34,694 nucleotides of DNA, from positions 1-34,694 of the forward strand of contig CALBPG010000252.1 in the NCBI GenBank assembly GCA_937899065.1, in the 5' to 3' direction. Of this stretch, positions 17,304 to 25,000 are shown one piece after another (position 1 is the first letter of the stretch; each line of letters opens with the position of its first letter). Under the pieces are notes generated by a model. That model was not told the origin of the DNA. It did not search any database and saw nothing but the letters and a program-made list of their open reading frames with translations. The translations under genes were made by a program, and so were the position numbers. Origin of the DNA: an uncultured Allomuricauda sp. (lineage in GTDB: Bacteria > Bacteroidota > Bacteroidia > Flavobacteriales > Flavobacteriaceae).

Positions 17304-17726
17304 TTAATCCTCGCTTTTGGTCGCCGCTTTACTAATGATTATCCATTGACAATCCAGTTTTTTGAGCAGAAATAAGTCGATATACCTCAAATTAGCTTTA
17401 GGGATGTAGATTTCAGCCTTAGCCGTTGCAATATTATTGGCGTAATCAACCGCAAGTATGGTACCTTCCCGGCCATTGTATTTTCCTTGTTCTCGTTTTC
17501 CCATGGCAGTGGCATATTGCTGTGGGGTCCAAAGAAAAATATCTTCGCCTTCTTTGTACAGGAATAAATCCGCCTCTTCGTAAAAGGCTTCGAGAATGGT
17601 TTCAGGTTCGCTGTAAGAAGAGCCTCTTAAATATTTATTGAGGGTTTCTTTAATGGCTTCAGTTTCAGATTGTGCCTGTAGCGAAAGGCTCAAACAGCAG
17701 ATGGATAGTAAAAGAATTTGTTTCAT
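17304..17726 (-). CDS. Secreted NTF2-like protein (lumazine-binding-like family)
   Basis: This 140-residue protein begins with a clear signal peptide (KQILLLSICCLSLSLQAQ). The remainder, with ETLNKYLRGSSYSEPETILEAFYEEADLF and the closing DLFLLKKLDCQWIIISKAA, has the cone-shaped NTF2/SnoaL-like pattern of the 'putative lumazine-binding' family common in Bacteroidota. Its role is unknown; such proteins bind small molecules or act as minor partners of enzymes. Its ATG directly follows the stop codon of the sugar dehydrogenase gene, with no bases between, so the two are surely cotranscribed. Its stop is adjacent to that of the convergent MATE gene. Confidence 0.82.
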   Translation of the reverse strand: MKQILLLSICCLSLSLQAQSETEAIKETLNKYLRGSSYSEPETILEAFYEEADLFLYKEGEDIFLWTPQQYATAMGKREQGKYNGREGTILAVDYANNIATAKAEIYIPKANLRYIDLFLLKKLDCQWIIISKAATKSED

Positions 17727-18893
17727 TTATTGAGAATTTGAATAGGTTTTTGGAATAATTTGAATCAGTTTTCCGTCGTCTTCGTCCGTGAGGATGTATA
17801 GCTTTCCTTGAGGACTTTGTCTCACTTTTCGAATGCGCACTCGATCATCAATGAAGAGTTCTTCAGCACTTTTTACGGTATCATTTTCAATACGGAATCG
17901 CCATAAGCTTCCTCGAGACAACCCAGGAACCAATAAGTTGTTTTTCCAATCGGGGAAGTCCGCACCAGTGTAAAAAGTCAATCCAGTTGGCGCAACGGTA
18001 TGCGGCCAAAACCAAACCGGCGAAGTAAAAGAAACCCCAGGAAGTTTTGGAGGTTTGTAATTGGGACTTCGCAACTTTCCAGAAGTCACGTTGGGCCAAC
18101 CATAATTCGCACCCGCGGAAAGCATGTTGATTTCGTCACCTTGAATGGTACCATGTTCAGAGAACCAGATGGCTTTGGTTTCTGGATGTATTGTTAGTCC
18201 TTGGGCCGCACGAATCCCCATGGCATAAATGACCGGAATGGCTCCTTCTCCAAAATCAGGGTTGTCTTTAGGAATACTTCCATCAGAATTAATACGATAG
18301 ATTTTACCGCGTTTGTCTTTAGGATTTTGTGCATTCGGCATAGGTGGATTGTCACGTTCCCAATACAAACGTTCGCCAATGGTGATGTACAATTTTCTAT
18401 CAGGTCCGAACAGCATCCCTCCACCGAAATGGAAATATTCTCGAGCAAAAGGTTCGGCCACCAATAGGGTTTGATGGTTGACCAACGAATCGTTTTCCAA
18501 TTGGGCTCTAACCACTTTGGTGGTTCGGCCCTCTCCATGCTTTTTGGCGGCATAAGAAAAATAAACCCATTGGTTTTTTTTGAAATCAGGGTCTAACAAC
18601 ACTTCAAAGATTCCTGAGTTGTCACCAATGCTGTAAGCTCGAATACTATCGGTCAGGTCCTTGGGAAAACCTTTAAGGATGGTTTTGGTCCTGGAAACTA
18701 AATCGATTTTAACCAGGTCACCATCTTTTTCGGAAACAAGCGCTTCGTCTTCCGACAAAAAGGCAATACTCCACGGATGATTTAATCCCTCAAACACTAC
18801 CTTTTTTTCTGGATGATGAGGGTTGGGAGATTCCTTTTGTTGCGTCTGGCACCCCAATAATAGGATAAGAACCAGAAAAAGAACGTTTTTCAT
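17727..18893 (-). CDS. PQQ-dependent aldose sugar dehydrogenase-like lipoprotein
   Basis: With the ATG at 18893 the protein has 388 residues and a lipobox (LILLLGC), so it should be a lipoprotein facing the periplasm or outside. The frame remains open to 18989, but those extra residues overlap the neighbouring regulator gene and would bury the signal. The fold is the six-bladed propeller of soluble glucose/aldose dehydrogenases: LNHPWSIAFLSEDEALVSEKDG at the start, YFHFGGGMLFGPDRKLYITIGE, NPDFGEGAIPVIYAMGIRAAQGL and WFSEHGTIQGDEINMLSAGANYGWP. Relatives oxidise aldoses to lactones with PQQ. No PQQ synthesis genes are in the window, so cofactor supply is unknown. Its neighbour downstream is the NTF2-like gene; upstream is a membrane AraC regulator. 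Confidence 0.9.
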   Translation of the reverse strand: MKNVLFLVLILLLGCQTQQKESPNPHHPEKKVVFEGLNHPWSIAFLSEDEALVSEKDGDLVKIDLVSRTKTILKGFPKDLTDSIRAYSIGDNSGIFEVLLDPDFKKNQWVYFSYAAKKHGEGRTTKVVRAQLENDSLVNHQTLLVAEPFAREYFHFGGGMLFGPDRKLYITIGERLYWERDNPPMPNAQNPKDKRGKIYRINSDGSIPKDNPDFGEGAIPVIYAMGIRAAQGLTIHPETKAIWFSEHGTIQGDEINMLSAGANYGWPNVTSGKLRSPNYKPPKLPGVSFTSPVWFWPHTVAPTGLTFYTGADFPDWKNNLLVPGLSRGSLWRFRIENDTVKSAEELFIDDRVRIRKVRQSPQGKLYILTDEDDGKLIQIIPKTYSNSQ

Positions 18894-18969
18894 TTCAGGC
18901 GTTTTACAAAGCAAAGAAGCTTTAACCCGATGGATTAATCTTTTAAAAACATGAATCTTAAAACGAAAA

Positions 18970-19980
18970 TTAGTTTTTAAAGAACGCATTTCGATACTGC
19001 GAAGGCGTTTTTTTGGTTTGTGCCTTGAAGGCTAAGTTGAAGGAAGTAACGTTGCCAAAACCACAGTCAAAAGCTACGCTAGCGATTTTTTCTTTTTGAT
19101 ATTTGGGCTGCTGCAATAGATTTTTTGCCTTTTCAATCCGGTAATGGTTCACAAAACCCGAAAAATTGGTTTGTTCGGTTTGGTTGATGGCTTGGGAAAG
19201 AATTCTGGGGGTAACCTTGAGTTCCTTGGCGACATTTTCCAACGACAAAGTACTTTCCAAGTAGACTTCTTCTCGTTGAAAAAGCGCTTTCAAATTTTTC
19301 ATAATTTCTTCCGAAGCGTTTGAATCTAGTTTGGAAGCATTGTACTTCCCCAATTGAAAAGCATGTTTTTGTAGAAACAGAAAAGAGAAAATGTAAATCA
19401 GTAATGAGAAGGACAGGGCGCCACCGATGTAAAAGGAGAAAATGCCAGAAAGGTGCCCCATATAGTAACTCCATAAAAAGGCAACTCCAACAACCAAGTT
19501 GCGATACCAATTCGCTTTTTGCGGATGCACTTGTTTTTGATGGTTTGCAAAAATCCTGAACGAAAGAAAAAGGTAAAGCGCCAAATGAGCAAAAATGGAA
19601 CAGTACACGACAACTCCAATTAGGGAACCATTATTGGGAATCCATCCTGAGAAAAGAGCAAACAAAGCAAAAACAAAAAAATGCTTCAGATGTTTTGAAT
19701 TCCATTTTTCGCCCGCTAACAATACTTTACCGTACAACCACAGACTAGGACCTGTAAGAAGCACACCTGATAGTCCTAAATTTCGTTGCCAAGGTTCAAG
19801 GTCCAAATAGACATTGAGTACAGATTTTCCGATGCGGATGGTCAATCCCAGAATCACCAAAGCCAGTAAAATATTGGCACTTCGTTCCCCTTTTTTCAAA
19901 GTGAATAAATACACACAAAGGAAGAGGGCTTGACACAACCCCAAGCTACTCAATACCAATATTAAGACCTCCTTGCTCAC
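18970..19980 (-). CDS. Membrane-anchored AraC family regulator
   Basis: The protein is about 336 residues. Roughly the first 215 contain about seven hydrophobic segments (for example VLILVLSSLGLCQALFLCVYLF and LSFSLLIYIFSFLFLQ). The C-terminal 100 form an AraC-type DNA-binding domain: TLSLENVAKELKVTPRILSQAINQ, NHYRIEKAKNLL and IASVAFDCGFGNVTSFNLAFKAQTKKTPSQYR. This combination of a multi-helix sensor with AraC HTH is common in Bacteroidota. There is no ATG at the front; GTG at 19980 or TTG at 19983 must serve. A minus-strand TATTTTTG (19985-19992) with a TTG 23 bases further out lies right at the start, so the message may have almost no leader. It probably regulates the adjacent sugar dehydrogenase and/or the divergent lactonase. 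Confidence 0.88.
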   Translation of the reverse strand: MSKEVLILVLSSLGLCQALFLCVYLFTLKKGERSANILLALVILGLTIRIGKSVLNVYLDLEPWQRNLGLSGVLLTGPSLWLYGKVLLAGEKWNSKHLKHFFVFALFALFSGWIPNNGSLIGVVVYCSIFAHLALYLFLSFRIFANHQKQVHPQKANWYRNLVVGVAFLWSYYMGHLSGIFSFYIGGALSFSLLIYIFSFLFLQKHAFQLGKYNASKLDSNASEEIMKNLKALFQREEVYLESTLSLENVAKELKVTPRILSQAINQTEQTNFSGFVNHYRIEKAKNLLQQPKYQKEKIASVAFDCGFGNVTSFNLAFKAQTKKTPSQYRNAFFKN

Positions 19981-20062
19981 CAACCAAAAATATTAAGAAG
20001 GGGTCAAAGAACCTTCAATTGTCGAATTAAGTTGTTACTTTCAGCCAAATACCTTGATAGAG

Positions 20063-21166
20063 ATGAGATTTTCGTACGCAGGCCTTATTTTGCTTTTGTT
20101 GATGACCCTAAGTTGCTCAGAAAAAGAAACTATGACAAAAAACTACACCTTGTTCGTTGGGACGTATACCGCTGGAGCGAGTGAAGGAATTTACAAAGTA
20201 TCTTTTGATTCAAATACGGGTCAGTTGGATAGCACGTTATTGTTAGCCAACTTACCCAATCCCTCTTTTTTGGCCGTTTCTTCAGACCACCGATTTTTAT
20301 ATGCGGTACAAGAGACTGCTGATTTTGATAGTTTGGGCGGAGGTGTTACCGCGTTTTCCCTTCAAGATGGGGTTTTGGAGGAACTGAACAGTATGGGAAC
20401 TGGAGGTGCCCATCCGTGTCATGTGGCATTATCTGGGGAAGACCAATTGGCTATCTCAAACTATACTGGTGGGAACTTGAGTGTTTTCGATTTGGAAGGT
20501 GATGGGCGTTTGGGAAAAAGACAGTTGATAGACCATAAAATTTTGGACAGTGTGAAAACTTCTCATGTACACAAGACCCATTTTAATGAGGGAGGATTAT
20601 TCGTCTCGGATTTAGGTTTAGATGGTATTAAACGATATACCATGAAGGGTGAAGATTGGGAGCCAGCGCATCAAGCTTCCATCGAACTAGCCGATGGGGC
20701 TGGTCCGCGTCATTTTGTATTTAGCGAAGCTGAGAAATTCTTGTACGCAATCAATGAATTGAATGCCACAATCACCGTTTTTGAACAAGATGATGAAGGG
20801 AGTTATAATCCCATCCAAACGGAAAGCACTATTGCTGCCGATTGGGAGGGTGCAAAATCTTGTGCGGACATTCACTTATCGGCGGACGGAAGGTTTTTAT
20901 ATGGGTCCAATCGCGGCGAAAATACTATCGTTACTTTTTCAGTGGATAAAGCGACCGGAAAAATCAAGTTTTTGGAACGAACATCAGTTCAAGGAGACTG
21001 GCCCCGGAATTTTACGATTGACCCTAGCGGAAACTTTTTGTTGGTCGCCAATGAGCGAAGCAATTCGATTTCCGTCTTCAAAAGAGTTTCAGAAAATGGA
21101 ACACTGGAGTTTCTGCATAAAATAGATTTTCCAAGTCCCGTGTGTTTGGTGTTTTTGGATAACTAG
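20063..21166 (+). CDS. Lactonase family beta-propeller lipoprotein (6-phosphogluconolactonase-like)
   Basis: The 367-residue protein starts at ATG 20063 with a lipoprotein signal (LLLLMTLSC) and continues as a seven-bladed propeller of the YbhE/Pgl lactonase family. Family marks are YTLFVGTYTAGASEGIYKVSFD, LPNPSFLAVSSDHRFLYAVQE, GGAHPCHVALSG, AISNYTGGNLSVF, GPRHFVFSEAEKFLYAINE and GDWPRNFTIDPSGNFLLVANERSNSI. Cytosolic members hydrolyse 6-phosphogluconolactone, but this one is exported, so an unphosphorylated sugar lactone is a more likely substrate (inference). It is divergent from the membrane AraC regulator and on the other side of it from the sugar dehydrogenase, whose product would be a lactone. 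A TTG at 20054 is an alternative but poorer start. Confidence 0.9.
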   Translation: MRFSYAGLILLLLMTLSCSEKETMTKNYTLFVGTYTAGASEGIYKVSFDSNTGQLDSTLLLANLPNPSFLAVSSDHRFLYAVQETADFDSLGGGVTAFSLQDGVLEELNSMGTGGAHPCHVALSGEDQLAISNYTGGNLSVFDLEGDGRLGKRQLIDHKILDSVKTSHVHKTHFNEGGLFVSDLGLDGIKRYTMKGEDWEPAHQASIELADGAGPRHFVFSEAEKFLYAINELNATITVFEQDDEGSYNPIQTESTIAADWEGAKSCADIHLSADGRFLYGSNRGENTIVTFSVDKATGKIKFLERTSVQGDWPRNFTIDPSGNFLLVANERSNSISVFKRVSENGTLEFLHKIDFPSPVCLVFLDN

Positions 21167-21199
21167 CGTCCGAACAAAATTTGATTTGTAAGAGCAAAT

Positions 21200-21706
21200 T
21201 CAAGATTTACTAAAGAGCGGATCAGCCTTTTTTTCATTAGAACCTTTCGCAAACCAAGTCATGATATGTTTTTGAGGCCACCTTCGAATTAAGGTGTCAG
21301 CCTTTTTATCATACCAAACCGCGTCAAAATCACCTTTTGTGGTCAAAACTACGCGCCATTCCTGTTGTAAAAGCGCTGGGTCTTTGTAATTGGCGTTTAG
21401 ATTTTCCCAGTCAATTCCAGAAAGTACTTGAGGGTCAAGATGAGCCATGACTTCTTCCTCGCTTAAAATGGCGAGCCAAATCGGTGATGACAAATGTTCG
21501 ATAGAGAGGTCTTCTCGCTTTCCGCCCCAACCAATTTTGATGTCAGCCCCACCGCGAATGGCATCCATTAAAGCACCTTTACTTCCCCTTAAGATTTCTC
21601 CATCCTTATTGGTCTTTAATACCACATTCCATGTGTCAACGTTTGAAACTTGAGAGGTACATGCGCAGAAGAGCCCTGATAGCAGAAGGCAACTCAGTTT
21701 TTTCAT
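21200..21706 (-). CDS. Small lipoprotein of unknown function
   Basis: The ATG at 21706 gives 168 residues with lipobox LFCAC; the open frame extends nine codons upstream but would spoil the signal peptide. The mature part contains TWNVVLKTNKDGEILRGSK followed by GALMDAIRGGADIKIGWGGKRE, then hydrophobic strands and EWRVVLTTKGDFDAVWYDKKAD. I do not recognise a named family. The pattern suggests a small single-domain binding protein repeated in strands VVLKT... and VVLTT..., possibly two half-domains. It converges with the lactonase and lies 78 bases downstream of the DUF2306-like gene, so it may be the last gene of the SPFH/zinc-ribbon group. Confidence 0.7.
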   Translation of the reverse strand: MKKLSCLLLSGLFCACTSQVSNVDTWNVVLKTNKDGEILRGSKGALMDAIRGGADIKIGWGGKREDLSIEHLSSPIWLAILSEEEVMAHLDPQVLSGIDWENLNANYKDPALLQQEWRVVLTTKGDFDAVWYDKKADTLIRRWPQKHIMTWFAKGSNEKKADPLFSKS

Positions 21707-21784
21707 GATTTTGTTTTTTGAAGTGAATTTCAAAAAAGGTACAAAAAGCCATAATAGGAAAAGGTGTCGCCGACGTTCTAGCGG

Positions 21785-22171
21785 TTATCCGAAAAAGAAT
21801 TCATGCAAATATCGTCCCGGCGCCAAGGTAAATCCACCAGCAATACCAATGGCACCGAGGTACAACAAAACCATTTTTCGTTTATGGGCCTTCACATTTC
21901 CTTTTTTGATGGCCGTGTATGCGGTAGGTACCGTCCAAATGGTTAGAAAACTGAACAGGTGAATCCAACCAAAATGATTGAGGAATCTTCCCCCAACATC
22001 GGCAGGCATAAAAAGGGTGAGTAGCGCAGTAATCAACATTAGAACCATATAGATTTTGCCCAAAGTTTTATGGATAGGGGTGCCCTTTTTGGCTAAGAGT
22101 CCATAGGCCCCAAGAAAAATACAAGGGACCACCGTGATCAGATGCCAGTACATTAAGGTTTCGTAGTTCAT
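21785..22171 (-). CDS. DUF2306-like small membrane protein
   Basis: The 128-residue protein has four hydrophobic segments with histidines at their ends: MYWHLITVVPCIFLGAYGLL, HKTLGKIYMVLMLITALLTLF, LNHFGWIHLFSFLTIWTVPTAY and KRKMVLLYLGAIGIAGGFTLAPG. Together with GTPIHKTLGKIY this matches the DUF2306 type of predicted membrane proteins, some of which resemble heme-binding four-helix proteins. No function is known. Its ATG overlaps the stop of the zinc-ribbon gene by four bases, so translation of the two is coupled. Confidence 0.75.
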   Translation of the reverse strand: MNYETLMYWHLITVVPCIFLGAYGLLAKKGTPIHKTLGKIYMVLMLITALLTLFMPADVGGRFLNHFGWIHLFSFLTIWTVPTAYTAIKKGNVKAHKRKMVLLYLGAIGIAGGFTLAPGRYLHEFFFG

Positions 22172-23268
22172 CCTTGGGTTTTTGCGAGAAATATAAAAGT
22201 ACCAATGAGTAAAAGTCCAAAAAGCACAGTTAGGAAAATTTTCCAGGCACTATAGGGGCGCGTTCCGGAAATTGTTCCGTTTTCTCCGTTTACGAAAAAA
22301 CTATACTCCTTTCCATTAAAGCGATAGGCACTAACGTATACTGGAAGAAGAATATGCTTAAAGGTTTCTTCGCTCAATTGCATATCCATTTGGGTGACCC
22401 TTTGCGTATCGCCACCAATGTCTTGTCGGCACCATCGTTTGGCAATACCATGGGCAACCTCCTTGGATTGTAAATGTCCTTGGTTTAGCGGAATGGTGTA
22501 CTTCTCAGTTACAAAACCAGTCAAAAAGCTACTGTTAAACGGTTGGAGCAGTTTCAAATTCCAATGCGCAACTTTAGTAGGCACTCGACCTTTTCGTTGT
22601 TGCGACGCTTGAATCAAAGTGTCATCTACAAAACCGGAAACTTGTCCGGAAGCGGGATACCAACGCGTCTTGCGAACCCGTTGCGACACCATTTTTCCTT
22701 GCGAGTTTCGTACTCTTTTGGTTTCATAATAGTACTCTCCCCTCCGTCCGGAATAGGTGGCGAACAGCTGGGCATCAAAGGTCCAATACGGTAGATATAG
22801 TCCTTTGGTAAATTGAGGGTCCAGTGCTGCTTTTTTCAATTTATTCGGAGCAAACCAAAGTCGCTTTACCCACTTTTGGAAGATTTGATGCGAACGTTTT
22901 TTGTCAATTTGAAAAGGAAGAATAGCCCCAGGTAGTATCCAATCGTCTTGATAGGCATCTTCAATCACCAAAGGAGAATTACAGTAAACGCAATGCAGGG
23001 ATTTATAGTTTTCTTCTACATGTTGGGTAGCGCCGCAATTTTTACAGTGGAGCATGCTAATTTGCTCACTGTGTTTTAGCCCACCCATTTCCCGTAGGTA
23101 AGGATACAATTCCAACTCCTCAAAACCCGTTTCGTCAACGGCAATAGATTCCTGGTGACCACAATACTCACAAACAATCGAGGTGGTACCCGGTTTGTAT
23201 TTCAACTCTGCACCGCAATTGGAACAGGCTTTCTTCAGTTCAGTTTTTTGAGTGGTTTGGCTATCCAT
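22168..23268 (-). CDS. Double zinc-ribbon membrane protein, partner-like to SPFH protein
   Basis: The 366-residue protein has two zinc ribbons at its N-terminus: Cys15, Cys18, Cys33 and Cys36 (CSNCG...CEYCG), and Cys75, Cys78, Cys93 and Cys96 (CKNCG...CVYCN). A long soluble middle part follows (PYWTFDAQLFATYSGRRGEYYYET and others), then one membrane helix near 340-362 (FLTVLFGLLLIGTFIFLA). The cysteines suggest zinc binding without an enzyme site. Similar zinc-ribbon/membrane proteins accompany SPFH proteins, as in the Bacillus ydjG-ydjI group linked to membrane stress. That comparison is from memory. The SPFH gene starts upstream on the same strand, with a 97-base gap that carries a short palindromic element. 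Confidence 0.8.
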   Translation of the reverse strand: MDSQTTQKTELKKACSNCGAELKYKPGTTSIVCEYCGHQESIAVDETGFEELELYPYLREMGGLKHSEQISMLHCKNCGATQHVEENYKSLHCVYCNSPLVIEDAYQDDWILPGAILPFQIDKKRSHQIFQKWVKRLWFAPNKLKKAALDPQFTKGLYLPYWTFDAQLFATYSGRRGEYYYETKRVRNSQGKMVSQRVRKTRWYPASGQVSGFVDDTLIQASQQRKGRVPTKVAHWNLKLLQPFNSSFLTGFVTEKYTIPLNQGHLQSKEVAHGIAKRWCRQDIGGDTQRVTQMDMQLSEETFKHILLPVYVSAYRFNGKEYSFFVNGENGTISGTRPYSAWKIFLTVLFGLLLIGTFIFLAKTQG

Positions 23269-23276
23269 CTTGTTAC

Positions 23277-23292
23277 TCCCGCATATGCAGGA
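23277..23292. repeat. Short imperfect palindrome of extragenic-repeat type
   Basis: TCCCGCATATGCAGGA is a palindrome with one mismatched pair, in the 97-base gap between the SPFH and zinc-ribbon genes. It resembles the widespread 'ATTCCCGC...GCGGGAAT' extragenic palindromes seen in many bacterial genomes. Copy number in this genome cannot be judged from one window. Confidence 0.4.
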
Positions 23293-23365
23293 ACCTTTTC
23301 ATTTTTTGACGTCCTGTGAAGTGGCACAGCTAAAGCTGAGTCCGGAGTAGATTATTTCGAACAGA

Positions 23366-24499
23366 TTACGAATTCGGTAGGGGTGGAGGGGTATTTCCAC
23401 CTAAAAACGACTTGAGTTCTGCTACCTCTTTCAATGGTGTCCAATTGTCCATACCCTGTTTCCAAACCAAGCTATCTCGGTTGATGGTGCGTCCTGCAAA
23501 AAGCGCTTGAAGTTGTTCAAAAGAAACAGGTCCTTGTTGTGCTCCATTCACCGCATAAAAGTATTGAACCGCTACCGGCATTGGTGGCGGTACTGCGGCA
23601 TTGGTCTGTTGTACTTGGGGCGCAGTTCCCATTTGCGGATTCATCAATCCTCCCATTTGTTGAGCAAGTACAAAGCCCATACCCATGCCCATACCAGCTC
23701 CTGCTGTGCCGCCTTCATTTTTTGCAGCTGCCTCGATAGCCTTGGCGGTTTTGAATTTGGTCAATTTATCCAGGTCCAATTTGTCGATGCGACTGTACTC
23801 GAAAATTTCCTTTTTCAAATCCTCTGGCATGGAAACATTTTCGATGTAGAATTTTTCCAAGGAAATGCCTACACTTTCAAATTCGGGTCCCATCACCTCT
23901 TTGCAGGTTTCTGACAATTCGGAAGTGTTCGCAGCATATAATTCTATCGGAAGGTTGGCTTCCCCCACGGTATCTGTGAAGCGTGTAGCAATCAAACTCT
24001 TTAGATGTTCATTGATTTCGTAGTTCGTGAAATTATTGTCCGTCCCTACGATATCGATAATGAATTTACCTGCGTCAGAAATCCGAAAAGCATACGTTCC
24101 GAAAGCACGAATCTCGACTAGTCCGAAACGTTCATCACTTAAAGTGATAGGGCTTTTTGTGCCCCATTTTTCATCGGTAAACAAATGGGTGTTTACAAAA
24201 TAAACCTCTGCTTTAAAAGGAGAGTTGAAACCATATTTCCATCCTTTTAAAGTGGCCAAAATAGGAAGGTTTTGTGTGGTAAGTTCATACGTTCCTGGCG
24301 TGAAAACATCAGCCAATTGGCCTTCGTTCACAAACACAGCGGTCTGTCCTTCACGGACAATGAGCTTCGCCCCGTTTTTGATTTCGTTTTGGTAGCGTTC
24401 AAAACGATGGGCAATGGTATCGTCGGTATAGTCCAGCCACTCGACAATATCTATAAACTCATTACTGAGTTTTTCCTTGATTTTTCCAAAAATATCCAT
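23366..24499 (-). CDS. SPFH domain protein with C-terminal GYF_2-like domain
   Basis: Starting at ATG 24499 the protein has 377 residues; longer forms from the open upstream frame lack support. The N-terminal half (about 1-245) is an SPFH/Band 7-like domain of the 'virion core protein'/YdjI kind: IVEWLDYTDDTIAHRFERYQNEIKNGAKLIVREGQTAVFVNEGQLADVF-type opening and LKKEIFEYSRIDKLDLDKL. A Gly/Met/Gln/Pro-rich linker follows, then YFYAVNGAQQGPVSFEQLQALF and DNWTPLKEV, a GYF_2-like module. SPFH proteins assemble on membranes as scaffolds; there is no membrane helix here, so it probably binds from the cytosol. It is divergent from the DUF2237 gene and upstream of the zinc-ribbon gene. Confidence 0.87.
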   Translation of the reverse strand: MDIFGKIKEKLSNEFIDIVEWLDYTDDTIAHRFERYQNEIKNGAKLIVREGQTAVFVNEGQLADVFTPGTYELTTQNLPILATLKGWKYGFNSPFKAEVYFVNTHLFTDEKWGTKSPITLSDERFGLVEIRAFGTYAFRISDAGKFIIDIVGTDNNFTNYEINEHLKSLIATRFTDTVGEANLPIELYAANTSELSETCKEVMGPEFESVGISLEKFYIENVSMPEDLKKEIFEYSRIDKLDLDKLTKFKTAKAIEAAAKNEGGTAGAGMGMGMGFVLAQQMGGLMNPQMGTAPQVQQTNAAVPPPMPVAVQYFYAVNGAQQGPVSFEQLQALFAGRTINRDSLVWKQGMDNWTPLKEVAELKSFLGGNTPPPLPNS

Positions 24500-24619
24500 G
24501 GGTATAGTGTTTTTAAGTTTTGCTCTTAAAGCTAAAAAAAATGCAATAGGGATGCATTCCATTGGTACAAAAACCTTTAACAATGTTACAATTGGTATGT
24601 GAAATGCTATTTTTAGCTT

Positions 24620-25000
24620 ATGGGAGAAAAGAATGTTTTAGGAACTGAACTCAAAGCTTGTTGTTTTGAACCGAAAACAGGGTATTATCGCGATGGGTTT
24701 TGCAAAACTGGGGCGGAAGACATTGGAACCCATGTGGTATGCGCCATTATGACGGATGAGTTTTTACGTTTCACGCGGAATCGTGGAAATGACTTGATAA
24801 CACCACTTCCTTATTTTCAGTTCCCGGGATTGAAAGCAGGGGACAAATGGTGTTTATGTGTTTCTAGATGGAAGGAAGCTTTTATTGAAGGACTGGCGCC
24901 ACCGGTTATTTTGGAGGGCACCCATGCAAAAGCTCTGAATTTTGTCAGTTTCGAGTCCCTATTGGAACACAAATACGCACCTGAGCAAAATGAACTTTAG
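24620..25000 (+). CDS. DUF2237 family protein
   Basis: The 126-residue protein matches the strongly conserved DUF2237 pattern along its whole length: NVLGTELKACCFEPKTGYYRDGFCKTG, EDIGTHVVCAIMTDEFLRFTRNRGNDL, then FPGLKAGDKWCLCVSRWKEAF and APPVILEGTHAKAL. It has six cysteines and no signal peptide, so it should be cytoplasmic. The biochemical function of the family is unknown. It diverges from the SPFH gene, and its stop overlaps that of the convergent secreted protein gene by three bases. Confidence 0.9.
   Translation: MGEKNVLGTELKACCFEPKTGYYRDGFCKTGAEDIGTHVVCAIMTDEFLRFTRNRGNDLITPLPYFQFPGLKAGDKWCLCVSRWKEAFIEGLAPPVILEGTHAKALNFVSFESLLEHKYAPEQNEL

Noticed and set aside
18894..18989. Extended N-terminus of the PQQ sugar dehydrogenase
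   Set aside because: It would overlap the end of the membrane AraC gene and place 32 polar or basic residues before the lipoprotein signal; ATG 18893 is the natural start.
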